Shown in pieces: positions 20,561 to 32,462 of a DNA stretch of 64,000 nt. Below the pieces are notes generated by a model that saw only the letters and a list, made by a program, of their open reading frames with translations, was not told the DNA's origin and did no database searches. The DNA is from Cyathus striatus (taxonomy: Eukaryota > Basidiomycota > Agaricomycetes > Agaricales > Nidulariaceae): the NCBI GenBank assembly GCA_025738555.1, contig JAOVFP010000009.1, positions 4,526,001 through 4,590,000 on the forward strand, read 5' to 3'. Both the position numbers and the translations under genes were made by a program. Positions within the stretch are counted from its first letter, which is position 1. Each line of letters opens with the position of its first letter.

Positions 20561-23500
20561 TTATGCTGCATCGTCATAATAATCGGATTCATAGCCCAAG
20601 TCTTTGCCTGAGCCACCACTTTCTGTGCCACCTACTTGGTCTTCCAATGGTATGTTCAGGATTTCTTGTTGCCTTTGAAGGTACCGGTTAACTGCAAGTT
20701 TCAACTCTGCCCGTCGTTGCAATTGATTTCGCATGTGAGATTTCAAAGGAACCAGTACATTGAATTTCCCACCGCTTGTCACTTTAATCTTCTTTTCTTC
20801 TTCTCGATGATAATCAAGCTGCCTATTTAGTTCTTTTTCTCCCAAGGTTTCAATGATGGTGATGCCAAGCACAAGATTCTTCGCTGTTTCTGTGAGTTCT
20901 GCTGTTTTCTTATTACTCCGCGCTTGTTTCTCAATCCCCTTTCTTCTGTTTTCCTCAGCTTTCTTCTGGTCTGCTGCAATCTGTGCGTCTTTCAACGTTT
21001 TTTGGAGCCCACTAGAGTCTGATACACGTGCGATATGTCGAAGATATGCTTCATCCTCCTCAGTTTCCAACATAGTCCAGACAAAACTCTCGGTTTCATT
21101 TTGAGCGACAGTGAATGCTGCACTGAATTTATTTAATGTTTCACAGGGCTTCCTTCGCTGTGCATTGCGATAACTTCCAAGAGCACCTTCATTAACATCG
21201 TTGGTTGATGAAAAGAAGAGGGTTTTTCGTTCTTCTTCCGTTAGTGAGTCAATTTCTCCACCCTCTTTAAATTCTTCCGAAAATCGCTGAATAAAAGTGT
21301 CTCTAGCACCTCAAGCAAATGCTACAATAGCATCGTTTAAATCTGGAAGCCTTGGTGCAAGGTGGGTAACAGCAGTTATCACCATTTGCTCCCATTTGTC
21401 CATTGGCTGGCGTCCAAGAATACCCTCGGTATGTGAGAAGTCTCTTCCATAACCACTCCAAATTGTTGGAATCTGACCGATATTCTCAAGGAATATACCC
21501 TTCTCCTTAAAGAAATCCTCTAGCTCAAGAATATTTCCATGGCTTCGAACATGGCGCATGAAGGGTCTTGATACGGCAACATTATAAAGTGCTAAAACAC
21601 ATAATTCAGTGAGTGTTTCAGTATTCTCCAGTGCATTTTTGAAATTCAATTCAACATTTGTATACCCAGGCCTATCCTTCGTATCATGAACAAATTGCAT
21701 GAACTGAATAAATTTATCAAGGTGAGCAATTATCGTTCCGGCAGCTTCTCCATGAGATCCATAACGTGTATTGCTGACATCTGGGTATGGGACATGTTCA
21801 CCAACGTAGGTGAGCATCCATGAATTATAGGTTTCTTGCTGTCCTTTCTTCTTATCCTTGTTACGACATATTAGTCCTCCAAGAAATGCAGCTTGACTAC
21901 CTCCTCGTTTGGATTGATCCTCTGCTCTTTTTTCAGCAGGTGTTGGATGTAATGCACCCACCTGGGTCTGTAAAACTGCAGTATTATCTTTATTTGCAAG
22001 CATAATTGGTAAGATTTTTTTCATGTCCCTCCACATCTGCTGCATCGCTTTGTCACCACCTTTAACGCAGTTTAGGTCCTTATGCATGCAGCACCCCGTT
22101 CGAACAAAGACAGTGAGCTTCTTTTGGTCAGACTGAGGTAAGCTATTGAACACATCCTTTCCGATATCACGTATAATTGTGGTATCTGCTGCATTTTGTT
22201 CTAATTCGGTAAGCCTGTTCCAAGATTCCTGTCCACCCATTTCATTAATTAACTTTGTCTTCCGTGGTATCAGAAGTGCAAAAGTCCGCTCTAGATCCAT
22301 GTTAAATAATGCTTCTTCACCAAGACGTTGGTGTATGACATCCATTTTCCAAATCCTAAGAATTTCGTGACTCTTTTTTTGGTCAGCTGCATGATCGCCA
22401 CAGGTCCCCATTAATTTGTATGCAAAATCGCTGGGTCTGAACTGAAGGCCCCTTCGTTTTGCAATTGGGCTTTCATTAAATACTCCTGCTAATGTTTCTA
22501 GTCTTTCCTTCAGTCCGTTGACTTGTGTCTCACTAGCATGGTCAACGGATGTTCCAATGCCCAAGGTACGCAATTTCCAAACTGGCTCTGCATTGGGATC
22601 AGAGTAATTGATTACTTTCAGTGCGATATGACGTGATTCATATTCAATATGTTTATGCGAAGTAGAATCTGAACTGTACATGAGTTCTATAGTATTTTAG
22701 AAGCTATGCAAAATCTTTACAGAAATATTGAACTTACTAGTATCTGCAAGAACCATTTCATATGCTAGTTGAATATCTGCTGCCGCCCCACCTTCAAGAA
22801 CAGCACGCTTAACAGTTCTCGTGCTCATTCGGTCCTTTATATCAATACCAAGAACTCTCCCAATCTCTTTTATGGCTGCTCCAACTTTCTATTCTGCTGC
22901 TCCAATTGACACGAGATAACGTGCTAATTTTCGAGCTGAACTGGTGTAAATCCCTTTGTTGGTAAGTCGTATTGCTTTTCCCATATGTATCTGTTTCTTC
23001 CTATGTTCCTTTTCATGTTTACGAAGTGCCATTTTAACATTGGACAAGCGCTGATATCTCTTCTTTAGTTTTATGTGTTCATGTTGAAGTTGGCATTTGG
23101 AATCTCGAAGTGTGTCAAGTCTACCCCGAAGATCATAAATCGTGAGTCCAGAAGCCTCTTTAACACCCCGTAATTCACGCGCTTTGAATTCTAGATCATG
23201 TCTGAGCTGTTTAGCAGCATTCTTTAGACCAGATATATTCATTCTGTATGCCTGGTTGGCTTTTTGAAGCCGGTAAGTCCTTCTCCGCTCATTCCAATAC
23301 TTCTTCTTTACAAGCTCTACTTGTTGCTGGTAATAAGATATCGAGGCCTTTAATTCCTCTCTCTGTTGGTCTATACTTGGTACCACATCAAGAACAGGAC
23401 TTTCAACACGTTTATTTGCAAGAGCTTCTCGTGCTAACATGAGAGCTGTCTGCTGCTGTTTTGACCGCCGGTTTGTCTTCTTCTTAATAGATCGCACCAT
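20561..23500 (-). pseudogene. Transposase-like gene of the 5.4-kb element
   Basis: The protein starts with a basic coiled coil (MVRSIKKKTNRRSKQQQ, then many Lys/Arg/Glu heptad-like residues). It continues with KVGAAIKEIGRVLGIDIKDR and a possible RNase H-like core: SSDSTSHKHIEYESRHIAL, GTCGDHAADQKK, GCCMHKDLNCVKGG and NTRYGSHGEAAG. Near the end is STNDVNEGALGSYRNAQRR, followed by a Lys/Glu-rich helix and an acidic tail. I recall this as a large, unnamed agaricomycete family. The Asp/His and Glu positions suggest a DDE-type transposase, but this is inference. An intron lies at about 22745-22690. A TAG at 22889-22891 and a TGA at 21311-21313 interrupt otherwise continuous frames. The position between matching inverted ends makes it the likely transposase of the element, now inactive. 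Confidence 0.7.
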
Positions 23501-23879
23501 ACTTTGTAGCTATGACCTATAGTATAGTATATTAGATGTTAAACATGCACAACAGGCTATAGATAGAACGGGACATGCTTTTCTAGGGGGGGTATGTATT
23601 TTTGACACAACATGACGCGACACGCATACGCCAAAAGTACATGTTACATAATCAATATAAGGGCTGATCTGACATCGACTTTTGAGATTGTTTTGTGACT
23701 TCCACATACACTCCCAGCATTGGCGTTAGTGGGAAATATGCATATAAAAACCATACTTAGGGATTGTTCAATGCAAATTTTTTATTAATGAGCTGTAGCG
23801 TATAGTAGAGGATGTATCTAACACTTCTGGTCAAATTTTTGAAGATCTGGTCTTAACGATCCCTCCGCTACCATCAATA

Positions 23880-24649
23880 GGGCGTTTCACGTTGCCGTTT
23901 TTTGGTCGTTTTTGAAGTGTTTTTGACTTGTTTTTAAATTGGTTTTTGGAGTCGTGGGAACTGGAAAACAGATCAAAACCAGCTGAAAAATCAACACAAC
24001 GTGAAACCCCTGTCATTATGCACTTGATTTTTGCTTGATTTTGCAGCTTTCAAGTACTGTGACACGTGACTCATCCAGGCAATGTGTTGTCGTTTCCTTC
24101 CCCCAATTCCATTTGAATTCCACTTCCTAATAATTATGCCCTTCATACCACTACGACAGCATATGCTACACAAAGTACTCGAGTCAAAATGTTGGGTTGT
24201 TAGTGAGGTATTCAAGTGCCTGGGTGGTCCAGTCTTTATTCTTTTCCCACTGTATAGTTGGCTTGTGGGATTTACTGGCAGTATTCTCTTTGACATCGTT
24301 GTTGGGATGGGAAGCTTGCTCAGGTTTGGGAGGTATAACAGGCTCAGCGGGAGCAGATTTCTTGGGTGCTATAAGGCAGTATAGGTGACACCAGTACCTA
24401 CTGCATCGGGCGGATAGGAAATTTACTTGATTATGTATTTTTATTTCGTAATCGACTACATTTATCATGTGATCAAAGGACAGAAAAATGAAATGAAAAG
24501 CAGCTCGGGAGCTGCTTTTGCATGGTTGCACTTTTTGCAACTTTTGTTTTTCATTTGATTTTCGGCACTTCCCGAGCTCCAAAAACCGATTGAAAAACAA
24601 ACCGAAAAACACTTCAAAAACGACTGAAAAACTGCAACGTGAAACGCCC
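23880..24649 (-). mobile_element. Nested TA-flanked transposon remnant
   Basis: The left end is GGGCGTTTCACGTTGCCG and the reverse complement of the right end is GGGCGTTTCACGTTGCAG. The inverted match continues through GTCGTTTTTGAAGTGTTTTT for about 80 bases. TA stands on both sides (23878-23879 and 24650-24651), as expected of an element using TA target sites. The 770-base body has a minus-strand frame with Lys/Pro-rich sequence and KDWTTQALEYLTNNPTF, ending in a stop. It seems to be an internally deleted copy of a larger element. It interrupts the promoter side of the transposase gene in the host element. Confidence 0.75.
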
Positions 24650-25370
24650 TAATTTCCTTCCTAATCCGGTTACATTTAGGTACAAACATAATGGATTTCG
24701 TGTAAAAATGCCATTTTCCTTGAATCCATCCTTTCCTGGAAATGACAAACAAAACCAAATAGCATCGGATTTAGACGAGTTGCCCCTCCCCACATTGACG
24801 TTGCTGGAGGTTTAATTTTTCCCACGCCCTCCGCCCCACCTTTGTTTATATTTGTACGCAGTGTTCACCCCATCCATCACTCCATCAAGCATCCTTCCTC
24901 ATCGCCGCGGCACACATCAAATTTCCTTGTCTCAGCAGTGAGCAAGTTTTTTCTTATTTTGTAGCTCAATTATTTTTCATTTTATTCAATTATTTTTGCA
25001 TCATCTAATATAATTTATGACATATGTACCAGTCAATATTTCACTATGTAATTATGGTAATAAAGATATGAAAAATGTGAATTAGATACATTTTTAAAAA
25101 TATTCACTGTAACATGTACCATACTTTGTAAAGTAAGATGACTCTATATTGTAGTAAAAATAGTAGACTATGTGTTTTGTGTAAAAAAATTATCAAAAAG
25201 TGTGAGAGAAAGCATGGGAAACGATGAGCAGGAGGCAGGCAATGGTGATACACGTGTGAAATTCCAAAAGAGAGGGGCGGGAGACAGTGACTCGCGGTCG
25301 AGATGACGTTGCCAGTGAGGCAACGTCACGGCAACGTCAAAATAGGGCAACGTCAAATTCTAGTAGCCCA

Positions 25371-26061
25371 GCACCGAATATCTAGTAATTTGTAGGTGAA
25401 CAAGGCCAGCGCACATTCAAAGTACGCCGCGACAATCCTAAGTGTAAAAGTTACAAAGCAAGCTGTCCATTTCTTGCCTTGGAATTATTACTATTTTCCT
25501 GTGGAAAGCAAAATTGGCGAATTATTGAATCAATGTGAAAGTTAGCATCATACATGACATGAATATATCTTCTACGCAATGTGAGGTGGACGACGAAAAT
25601 CGCTGGAACACATACATCTTGGCTGCAACGTTTCGCTACAGAAGCATGCACACGCGACATAGAAGTCAACAAACCTCCCATGGTCCCATGGCCCTACTTG
25701 GACCCACATCTCCCTCAGCCTCATACTCGGCATCCCACCTGTTCCACATGTACAGGGAACATGTTGGGAACGTGCATAATGAGGTCTCTCACCTAGTAGC
25801 AGGAAAGCCATAAGGCTAGATAGATTCATAAAGCTCCACCATAATAAAGAATGATGACTCCGTGCCAAAACAAAAGAGCAGGTATTAACGAGTTGTGCTA
25901 CAGACCAAGTTCTTTGATCAACCAGTGATGGTGGCAATGGAAGGCTGACCAGTGGCACACAGCTGTGAATAAATTAAAATATGACTCTCCTATATATTTA
26001 CAATAATGCATAAACTTCCAGTAATCTTATATAAAACGACAGCAATACTATAAACAAATCG
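25371..26061. other. No gene seen
   Basis: Right flank of the transposon up to the stop codon of the two-repeat gene. Only short, mutually overlapping frames occur. Part of it is probably the 3' untranslated region of the minus-strand gene. Confidence 0.5.
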
Positions 26062-27042
26062 TTAAGCGGCAATGGAATTATCGACTTCGAAGGCTCTCGT
26101 GAATGCAATTTCGTATCGAAAGTGAGCGAACGTACCGTTTGTTAGATTAAGGTATCCAGACGTTAAAGGTTCTCGGAAAGAAACTATCAAATTCCGTAAG
26201 TACGATGTATCACAAAGGAGTAGGAACATGCCATGATGACGAGCGCGTCCGTTCTTCGCGCTTTTATTCTTGGGAGGATCCTGGAAGAAAGCTACACGAT
26301 AATCGTATAAGATATTATATATATGAGACTAGAAACGTACCCAATAACCGGAACTTCTTAAACGTCCATGATCTAATGCACTCAACCGCTAGCTCTCGAA
26401 ACTGCGTGTTTTTCTTCAGGAGTGACATCATCGAAAATGCGTTACAAATGTCATCCCTATTGACAAGATAAGGAGTCCGTTCCACGACTTCCCTAAGAAC
26501 AACTGCTATCTTCATGTCCGGAATTTTGTCTGTGCAATACCTAAAAAGAGATGCGTATAGAGTCTTCACCAATGAGTCCACAGCTTCATGCTCGGAAATG
26601 CTCCACAAGTCGTTGCCCTGGACAAGAATATCTTCAGGAAAGGTATAACGTTCGTCTGCAATATCTTGAAAAATATCTAATTCATGTTCTATTGAAGCTG
26701 TTTCAAATGACTGAGGTAGTAAGACCCACCTAACACCCTGACTTTTCGAAATGTCCACCCCTCGATGCACTCCATCATTAGTTCACGAAATCCAGGATTC
26801 GTCTCTACCATCGTTTCGATAAGTTCATTGTAACTAATATCATATCCTAGGTGAGGAGTATTTCGGACGATATACACAACAATGTCGACTATGAGCATGG
26901 TGTAGTGTGGAAGAGTCGGGTCGCTGTATTGGGGCTTGTGGGCAAATCTCTGTCTTACGCCATCATCGAGTTGTTTATGTTGGAGTTCGTTCCATAAGTC
27001 AGGACCTTGTACAAGCATAATCTCGTTGGTAAGTTTGCCCAT
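26062..27042 (-). CDS. Two-repeat protein, divergent partner of the NTPase-nuclease gene
   Basis: Three exons (27042-26730, 26697-26341, 26291-26062) join to exactly 900 bases, giving 299 residues with no internal stop. The first intron would be only 32 bases, the second 49. The protein holds two copies of a ~95-residue unit: QGPDLWNELQHKQLDD ... TPHLGYDISYNEL ... FRELMMECIEGWTFRKVRVL and QGNDLWSISEHEAVDS ... TPYLVNRDDICNAF ... FRELAVECIRSWTFKKFRLL. A tail of about 75 residues begins FFQDPPKNKSAKN. The same two-unit head opens the divergent gene at 27774, whose next exon begins LFQDSPSRN, so the two genes are paralogous up to that point and only this one stops there. No signal peptide or membrane segment is seen. 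The function is unknown; I infer a regulator, decoy or interaction partner of the neighbour. Confidence 0.75.
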
Positions 27043-27773
27043 GTCGAGCGAGCGGTGAAGTGTTGTGGTTGACAGTGGAGAGTTGGCGGTGAGTAACTAG
27101 AATGTTCGAACAGACCATTCATTGCCTACGTAATATACCACGTGACCGGAACCTTTGAACTCTGAAGTAACGTGCCTCTCCGGTCCGGTCTACCTTGATT
27201 ACTAATACTATTTCCACCCCCCTAATTCCCCAGCTACCGCGACTGTGTCGTAAATAGAAGAGCTTTTGATTTTCTTGTGGTATGCAGCATGCGTCCCCTC
27301 AGGCCTCAAGACCCCGGAACATTGATTTCCTGATGTTTAGTCCGGAATGAGAACGACAGGAAACGACTTTGAGTTCATGGGCACATGTAATTGTCCTATA
27401 AGTCAATATATTCAAAAACTTGAAGGTGTTCAAGGGGTCAGAATCCTCTTGTTGCTTGATAATTAAAATGGTAAAAAGACGAAATTATTATCATGGATGC
27501 TTGTAGTTTCTATTCAATTCGCAGCCCACTTTCGCTACTGTGGGCCCAGCCGGGCCAGCTCAGGCGAAGTACCAGCGAGGTTTTCCCGCAGCACTACATG
27601 GTACATGTGGAGCGTGGTTTCCCATGTGCGGGGTTTACGATGAGAAAGTTAAACTTCCTGATTTCACAGTAAACCCACTGTCTGTGTGGGCCCTGGGATA
27701 GAAAGTTGCTTATCATAAGTACATATATATCATCATCTCTTAACCGCATGCTTCGACTCTAATCATCACCACG
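27043..27773. promoter_or_regulatory. Shared intergenic region of a head-to-head gene pair
   Basis: The 731 bases between the two start codons must hold both promoters. A TATA-like ACATATATATC lies about 50 bases upstream of the plus-strand ATG at 27774. A GC-richer block at 27530-27720 contains short inverted words (GTGGGCCC and GGGCCC). No binding site can be named from sequence alone. Confidence 0.4.
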
Positions 27774-30700
27774 ATGGACAACGATATATTTCGTCAAGGC
27801 CAAGACCTGTGGGACGAATCCGAGCACAAAAGTCTTGATGAAAAGATGAAAACGATATTCGCAAATAATGCAGAATTCAACCAGAGCTATATAGCAGATG
27901 GCAGCATCTTCAAGATTATCCATCATGTTATTCGCCATACGCCAGGCATAACGTACGATGTCGATGTCGTTGAAAGTTTAGCAATGAAATCGGAAACTCA
28001 TACTGCATTTCGAGACCTTGTGATGGACTGCATCAAAGGCTGGACTTTTCGGAAATTCCGGATATTGGGTGAGTTCTACATCAGTTCATTTTGGAGCAAT
28101 ATTTAACCTACATACATAACAGCTGCAGTTCAGGAGGCAACATATGATTTTGGGACAGATATCCGTCTTCCGGAAAATTTGCTTCTACAAGGCCAAGATT
28201 TCTGGACCACTTCTCAACACGAAATCATGGATGCTAAGCTTGAGAGAATACATGGAAAACTGAGGATGTACAGCGTAGAAAAACCGCTGCTCATGAACAT
28301 AGCAATTATCCTTCAATATGTCATTACGGAAACCCCTAATCTTTTCTATAACGATATTTGTAGTGCTACTACATTGATCACAATGCTTCGGACCCATGCT
28401 CAGTTTTACGACCTTGCTATCGGATGCATCAAAACATGGAAATTTCGTGAATTTCGGTTGTTGGGTGCGTTGCAAAGTATTCTCTAGTATGATAAAGCTG
28501 GTTTCACAAACAATGAACTTACAGCACTGTTCCAAGACTCCCCAAGCAGGAATGTTCAGCGCTCGGAACTTCAATACGTTAATTATGCCAGCGGTAAATA
28601 TACCCACTTTGCACTATGGGATACTGATCATCAATGTTATTATTGCTCTCCAGAAGAAGGTATGGTATATGTTAGACTATACGTGGGACTACCGATATTT
28701 CTGACCTTCATACTAAGCCATACAAAAATCGTGGAATATACCATTCGTCGGGGAAACACATCGTCTTCTTTTCAATACAATAAACAATATGAACCGGAGT
28801 AGGGGATCAGCTCCGTATGCGAACCACTTACCCATCATTCAGAGCTCTGGAATGGGAAAATCCAGAACGGTATACGAGGTTTCAAAACTCCTGTTTACTG
28901 TGCCATTCAATTTGCTCCCCAGCGACGACAGTAAGTAATCTTAAATTAAATACAATTTCAACCAGTGGAATATCAAATTTTCCTGGTAGGCTTCGGATTC
29001 CCCTTACCAGATACCGAAGTTCGAGACTACCTTGCTAGACACTATGACTCGCTGAATGTAGCGAAGACATCATACAGGATGTTCTTTATGAAGCTTTTCG
29101 AAATAATTTGCGATGTTATTAAAGGCTTCCGACGAATGCGCTCTAACGATAAACAGGAAGGGTTCGCCAAGTTTTGGCACACACATCTTCAACAGGAGAA
29201 AAATGGTGTCTCTAATCGTAGTCAATTCTACAAGAATGCTGTACATGTTAGTATTGTTGTTTTTGTTCAATGTTATATTGACTGAAATCCGTGTCTTTGC
29301 ATATATTTATAAATAGCTGGCACACAAGTCTGTTGAAGATTACTCCAACCTGTCCGAAATAGATAGGATCGAGAAATTCTCGCCTTCCAATTTTATCAAA
29401 GGAGCGAAAGAACTACAAGATACCATTCTTCATAGAAGCGGCAGAGCCAGCACCGAGTTTGAACCGGGTGGCGTGGACATACTGCTATGCTTCGATGAAG
29501 CACGTATTTTGTGTGACTATATCGTAACAGATGGGGAGTCCAAGCGAACACTATATGACGTATTGACGTCTGTCCTTTCAGAACTGGTTGACATAGGCCT
29601 GTTTTATATCACTCTTGCCACCAATTCTCATCTAGGGCGATTCGCTCCCCCGAACTCCCTGCATCCATCCGCGCGTGTTCAAAACAACGACGGGGTGCTT
29701 CAAACACCCTTTACCGAATTACCCTTTGACTGTTTATTTCGAAACGAGAAATTCTTTAATATTGGAAGAACGACACTGGAAGATATATACCAAAGTGGAT
29801 ATTTGGTTAAATTCGGCCGACCACTGTACGTAATATTTTGGATTGAAATTCGTGCTCATAACATTGTTTAATTTAGTTTTTGGGCATTATGGAATGCACA
29901 TAAAGACCTGAATACGAATATTAATATGGTTGAATTCGCTCGCATGAAGCTTCTTGGTTTCTCATCGGATTTTACTTCACCAGAAATTAAAACCAATGAT
30001 ATGACCGACAGGGATAAAATTCTATTACTAGCCATTCTTGGAACACGACTTCTGTTGGAAATTGAACCGAAAAGATCACATGGTCAAAATGCCGAGCAGA
30101 GGTTAATTGAGCAGCACTTGCGAGTAGTATATAGTATACCACGCCATAGGGAGTACTACCGCTCGGGATATCCTTCTGAGCCAATTCTTGCCGAAGTTGC
30201 AGCGCAGGAAATGGCCAAAATATCACACATTCCTAAAGCGCTCGTGCAATTGATATCGGAAGAGTTCCTTGACAAAGGAGAGGGCGGTGAACTCGTTTCT
30301 CGGATGTTGCTTACATCAGCTTATGATGCTGCCAGTCGCTTGACTCTCAGAAACATAGATGTCGCTGAGCCGAGCAATATTTGTTATAGCAGACCCGTCG
30401 CTGTAATCGCCTTCATGGAGCAATTACTAGGTGACCGGGTGAAGGATTTTGTCTTAGAGTGCTCGGCATATAACTGCGACATAAAATTCAAGGATGCATT
30501 TAAAAATGCATATGTTCGCTTCACTCATTTTGGGCGATTTGGAAAAGATAATCTAATAAACTCTTTCACATCCCTATCAGCTTTCGCTCGTGCCATGGCC
30601 ATTCAGTGCCACAAACAACAACGTACCATTGACATCGTTCTCCCGATATATTTTGTCAGCGATGACAAGAATTTTTCCAACACTAAGATGGTATTGGATC

Positions 30701-31104
30701 AGACATCCGCATTTCTGATTCAAATCAAAAATAGGTCACAGAAAGGGTTTAAACCAATTGATGAGGCAGATCTCGGTGGTTTCTTCTCACAGCTATCTGA
30801 TCACCAAGATTCAAAACCCTACATTTCGATCACCATGAACCTTGGTGTGCACGGAAAGGAAGAGGTTATCGCTCATGAATTAAAAGCGCAGAATCCCAGC
30901 AACCGACCTCGATTTGAGCTTGAGTTTGTGGGATTTGGTTCAGATCTGTATCGAAATACAGAAGGTGAAGTACATCACTACCGAACGCTACTATCCATTG
31001 GATCTCTATTCGAGGAGCACGATCGTCAAGACCCGGCCTCGATTGCAGCTGTCAGGCGGTTGAAGTCGGTTTGGGAAGGCGGAGAATACGATTGGATTGG
31101 GTAG
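27774..31104 (+). CDS. Tandem-repeat / P-loop NTPase / PD-(D/E)XK-like protein (Crinkler-like)
   Basis: Seven exons (27774-28068, 28123-28464, 28525-28659, 28718-28930, 28990-29246, 29317-29825, 29877-31104) join to 2,979 bases and 992 residues without a stop. Residues ~7-98 and ~120-212 are two copies of the QGxDLW ... H ... TP ... DLVMDCIKGWTFRKFRIL unit. A Walker A motif, SSGMGKSR, lies at 300-307 and Walker B, ILLCFDEAR, ends at 476. Then come ELPFDC and KFGRPL, typical of a large agaricomycete family. The C-terminal domain has VRFTHFG (~797-803), TIDIVLP (Asp 836) and FLIQIKN (866-868), the pattern of a restriction-endonuclease-like fold with Gln for the usual Glu. NTPase plus nuclease is the core of Crinkler-type effectors. 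No secretion signal is seen. All introns are 50-70 bases. Nuclease activity and role are inferred; the reading frame itself is clear. Confidence 0.85.
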
Positions 31105-31236
31105 TGAAAAGACGAACTACTACCCTTATTATGCAAGGAACAATTGTCGTATAGTTACTACTAGTGCACACACAATTTATGTCAGAATTGTATACTAAAG
31201 TCACAGATATATGAAAATTTAGAGCGCATGACTGAC

Positions 31237-32462
31237 TCATAAAACCTTCTCAACAAGCGCCACACCCTCCCTCTCCAAAACCTCCCTAATCGGATCACAA
31301 ATTTCATTCGTATACGGAGCAAGCACACCAGACGTCTTAAAAACATCATCCAGCACCAACTGCGTCGTAATACCACACGGCAACCCCACAGTGAGCGCCA
31401 TAGTGAGCGCCATAGCGGAGTGTCCTGATGGGCTATTACCGTATGCTTCAAGCGTGGAGGCGATGATATCCTACACTCATATCAGCTTATACACGATATA
31501 AAGGAGAGAAAGAAGACAAAACTCCTTGCCATCAGCCCACTCGACGTAAAACTTGTGCTGGAGCAGAGCATAACAAGATCACGCTACCCTGCTCGTACTT
31601 CATCGACCGCTCAAGTCTCGTGCAAAGCGTATCGAGCAAATTCCCAGCGCGTGAAACGACTTTCTCATCCGAGAAAAGTCCAATCCATCTTAACCCCGAA
31701 ATGATCCTGCTCATCTCGGCCTCATTGGGGAACTCACAAATCGCCTTGATGTGCTCAACAATAGACCTACAAACCAATCAGTCTCGCAGAGTATAAAGAA
31801 AAGAGAAACATACGCCTCGGAAGCATCATTAGCACCAACAACCTTCTGACTAACCTCGACCCAAGTAAGCTCATCACCCAACCGCGCCTTCTCACTCGCA
31901 TCCAATCATCCCAATTTCACAAGCGCCTTAATAAACCCAGGGAACCCAGCATACCTCAACGTACCCCACACAACCGTCTCCGCCCCCGGAATATTATAAA
32001 ACTCACGGAACAGAACGGAGTTCCAGTTAGGAGACGCAATGAATGCGAAAGCGAGAGAGATAAAGTACGGCTAGCCCATCAGCTCGTCTCCGCTTATATT
32101 GAGCTGTTTGCCTTCGGAGAGGTATGTGGCGGAGTTTAAGAGAGTGAGGAGGACTCCGCCGGAGGACCAGGAGAACTTGTATTCTAATGGATTGTTTGCA
32201 CATTCTGGGGTGAGAAGACCACCGAAGTACGATAAGAATTTCTTGATCTACTCCAACATCAGTATCGTACCACAAAAGATAAAAGACAGCACACCTTGTC
32301 CCCCCTCCGCATGAACCTCATCAATAGTCTTGACGGTATACAAATGATTAAAACCGGGATCGAGCCCAATCTCATTCATAACCACAACGCCCGCTTTCTT
32401 CGCCTCTTCGTCCAACTCGCGCATGGCAGGGGACACATAGCTGGTTGTAACGACATGTGTCT
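31237..32462 (-). pseudogene. LYS9: Saccharopine dehydrogenase (LYS9) 3' half
   Basis: Minus-strand exons encode the middle and end of saccharopine dehydrogenase. The order is VTTSYVSPAMRELDEEAKKA, VVVMNEIGLDPG, SYFGGLLTPECANNPL, GTLRYAGFPGFIKALVKLG, then PCGITTQLVLDDVF, LAPYTNEICDPIRE and the C-terminus ALVEKVL (stop at 31237-31239). Damage includes a TAG after GDELMG, a TGA after LVKLG, a shift near 31560, and a 12-base direct duplication (AGTGAGCGCCAT at 31390-31401 and 31402-31413) that doubles MALT. The 5' border at about 32462 abuts SET3 sequence on the same strand. The missing upstream part is of the type found at 58330-59582 and 1-251. Confidence 0.9.

Larger units (their letters stand above)
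19995..25362 (-). mobile_element. 5.4-kb DNA transposon with long terminal inverted repeats
   Basis: The left end reads CAGAATTTGACGTTGCC then CTGTATTTTGACGTTGCC. The reverse complement of the right end reads TAGAATTTGACGTTGCC then CTATTTTGACGTTGCC, followed on both sides by further GTGACGTTGCC units. The inverted ends are about 60 bases with small indels and are built of repeated TGACGTTGCC motifs, probably protein-binding sites. Directly outside lie GGGGCCCA (19987-19994) and GTAGCCCA (25363-25370), six of eight identical, compatible with an aged 8-base target duplication. A decayed transposase-like gene lies inside on the minus strand and a TA-flanked element is nested at 23880-24649. Eight-base duplications are known for hAT and KDZ elements; I cannot assign the superfamily. 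Confidence 0.8.
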
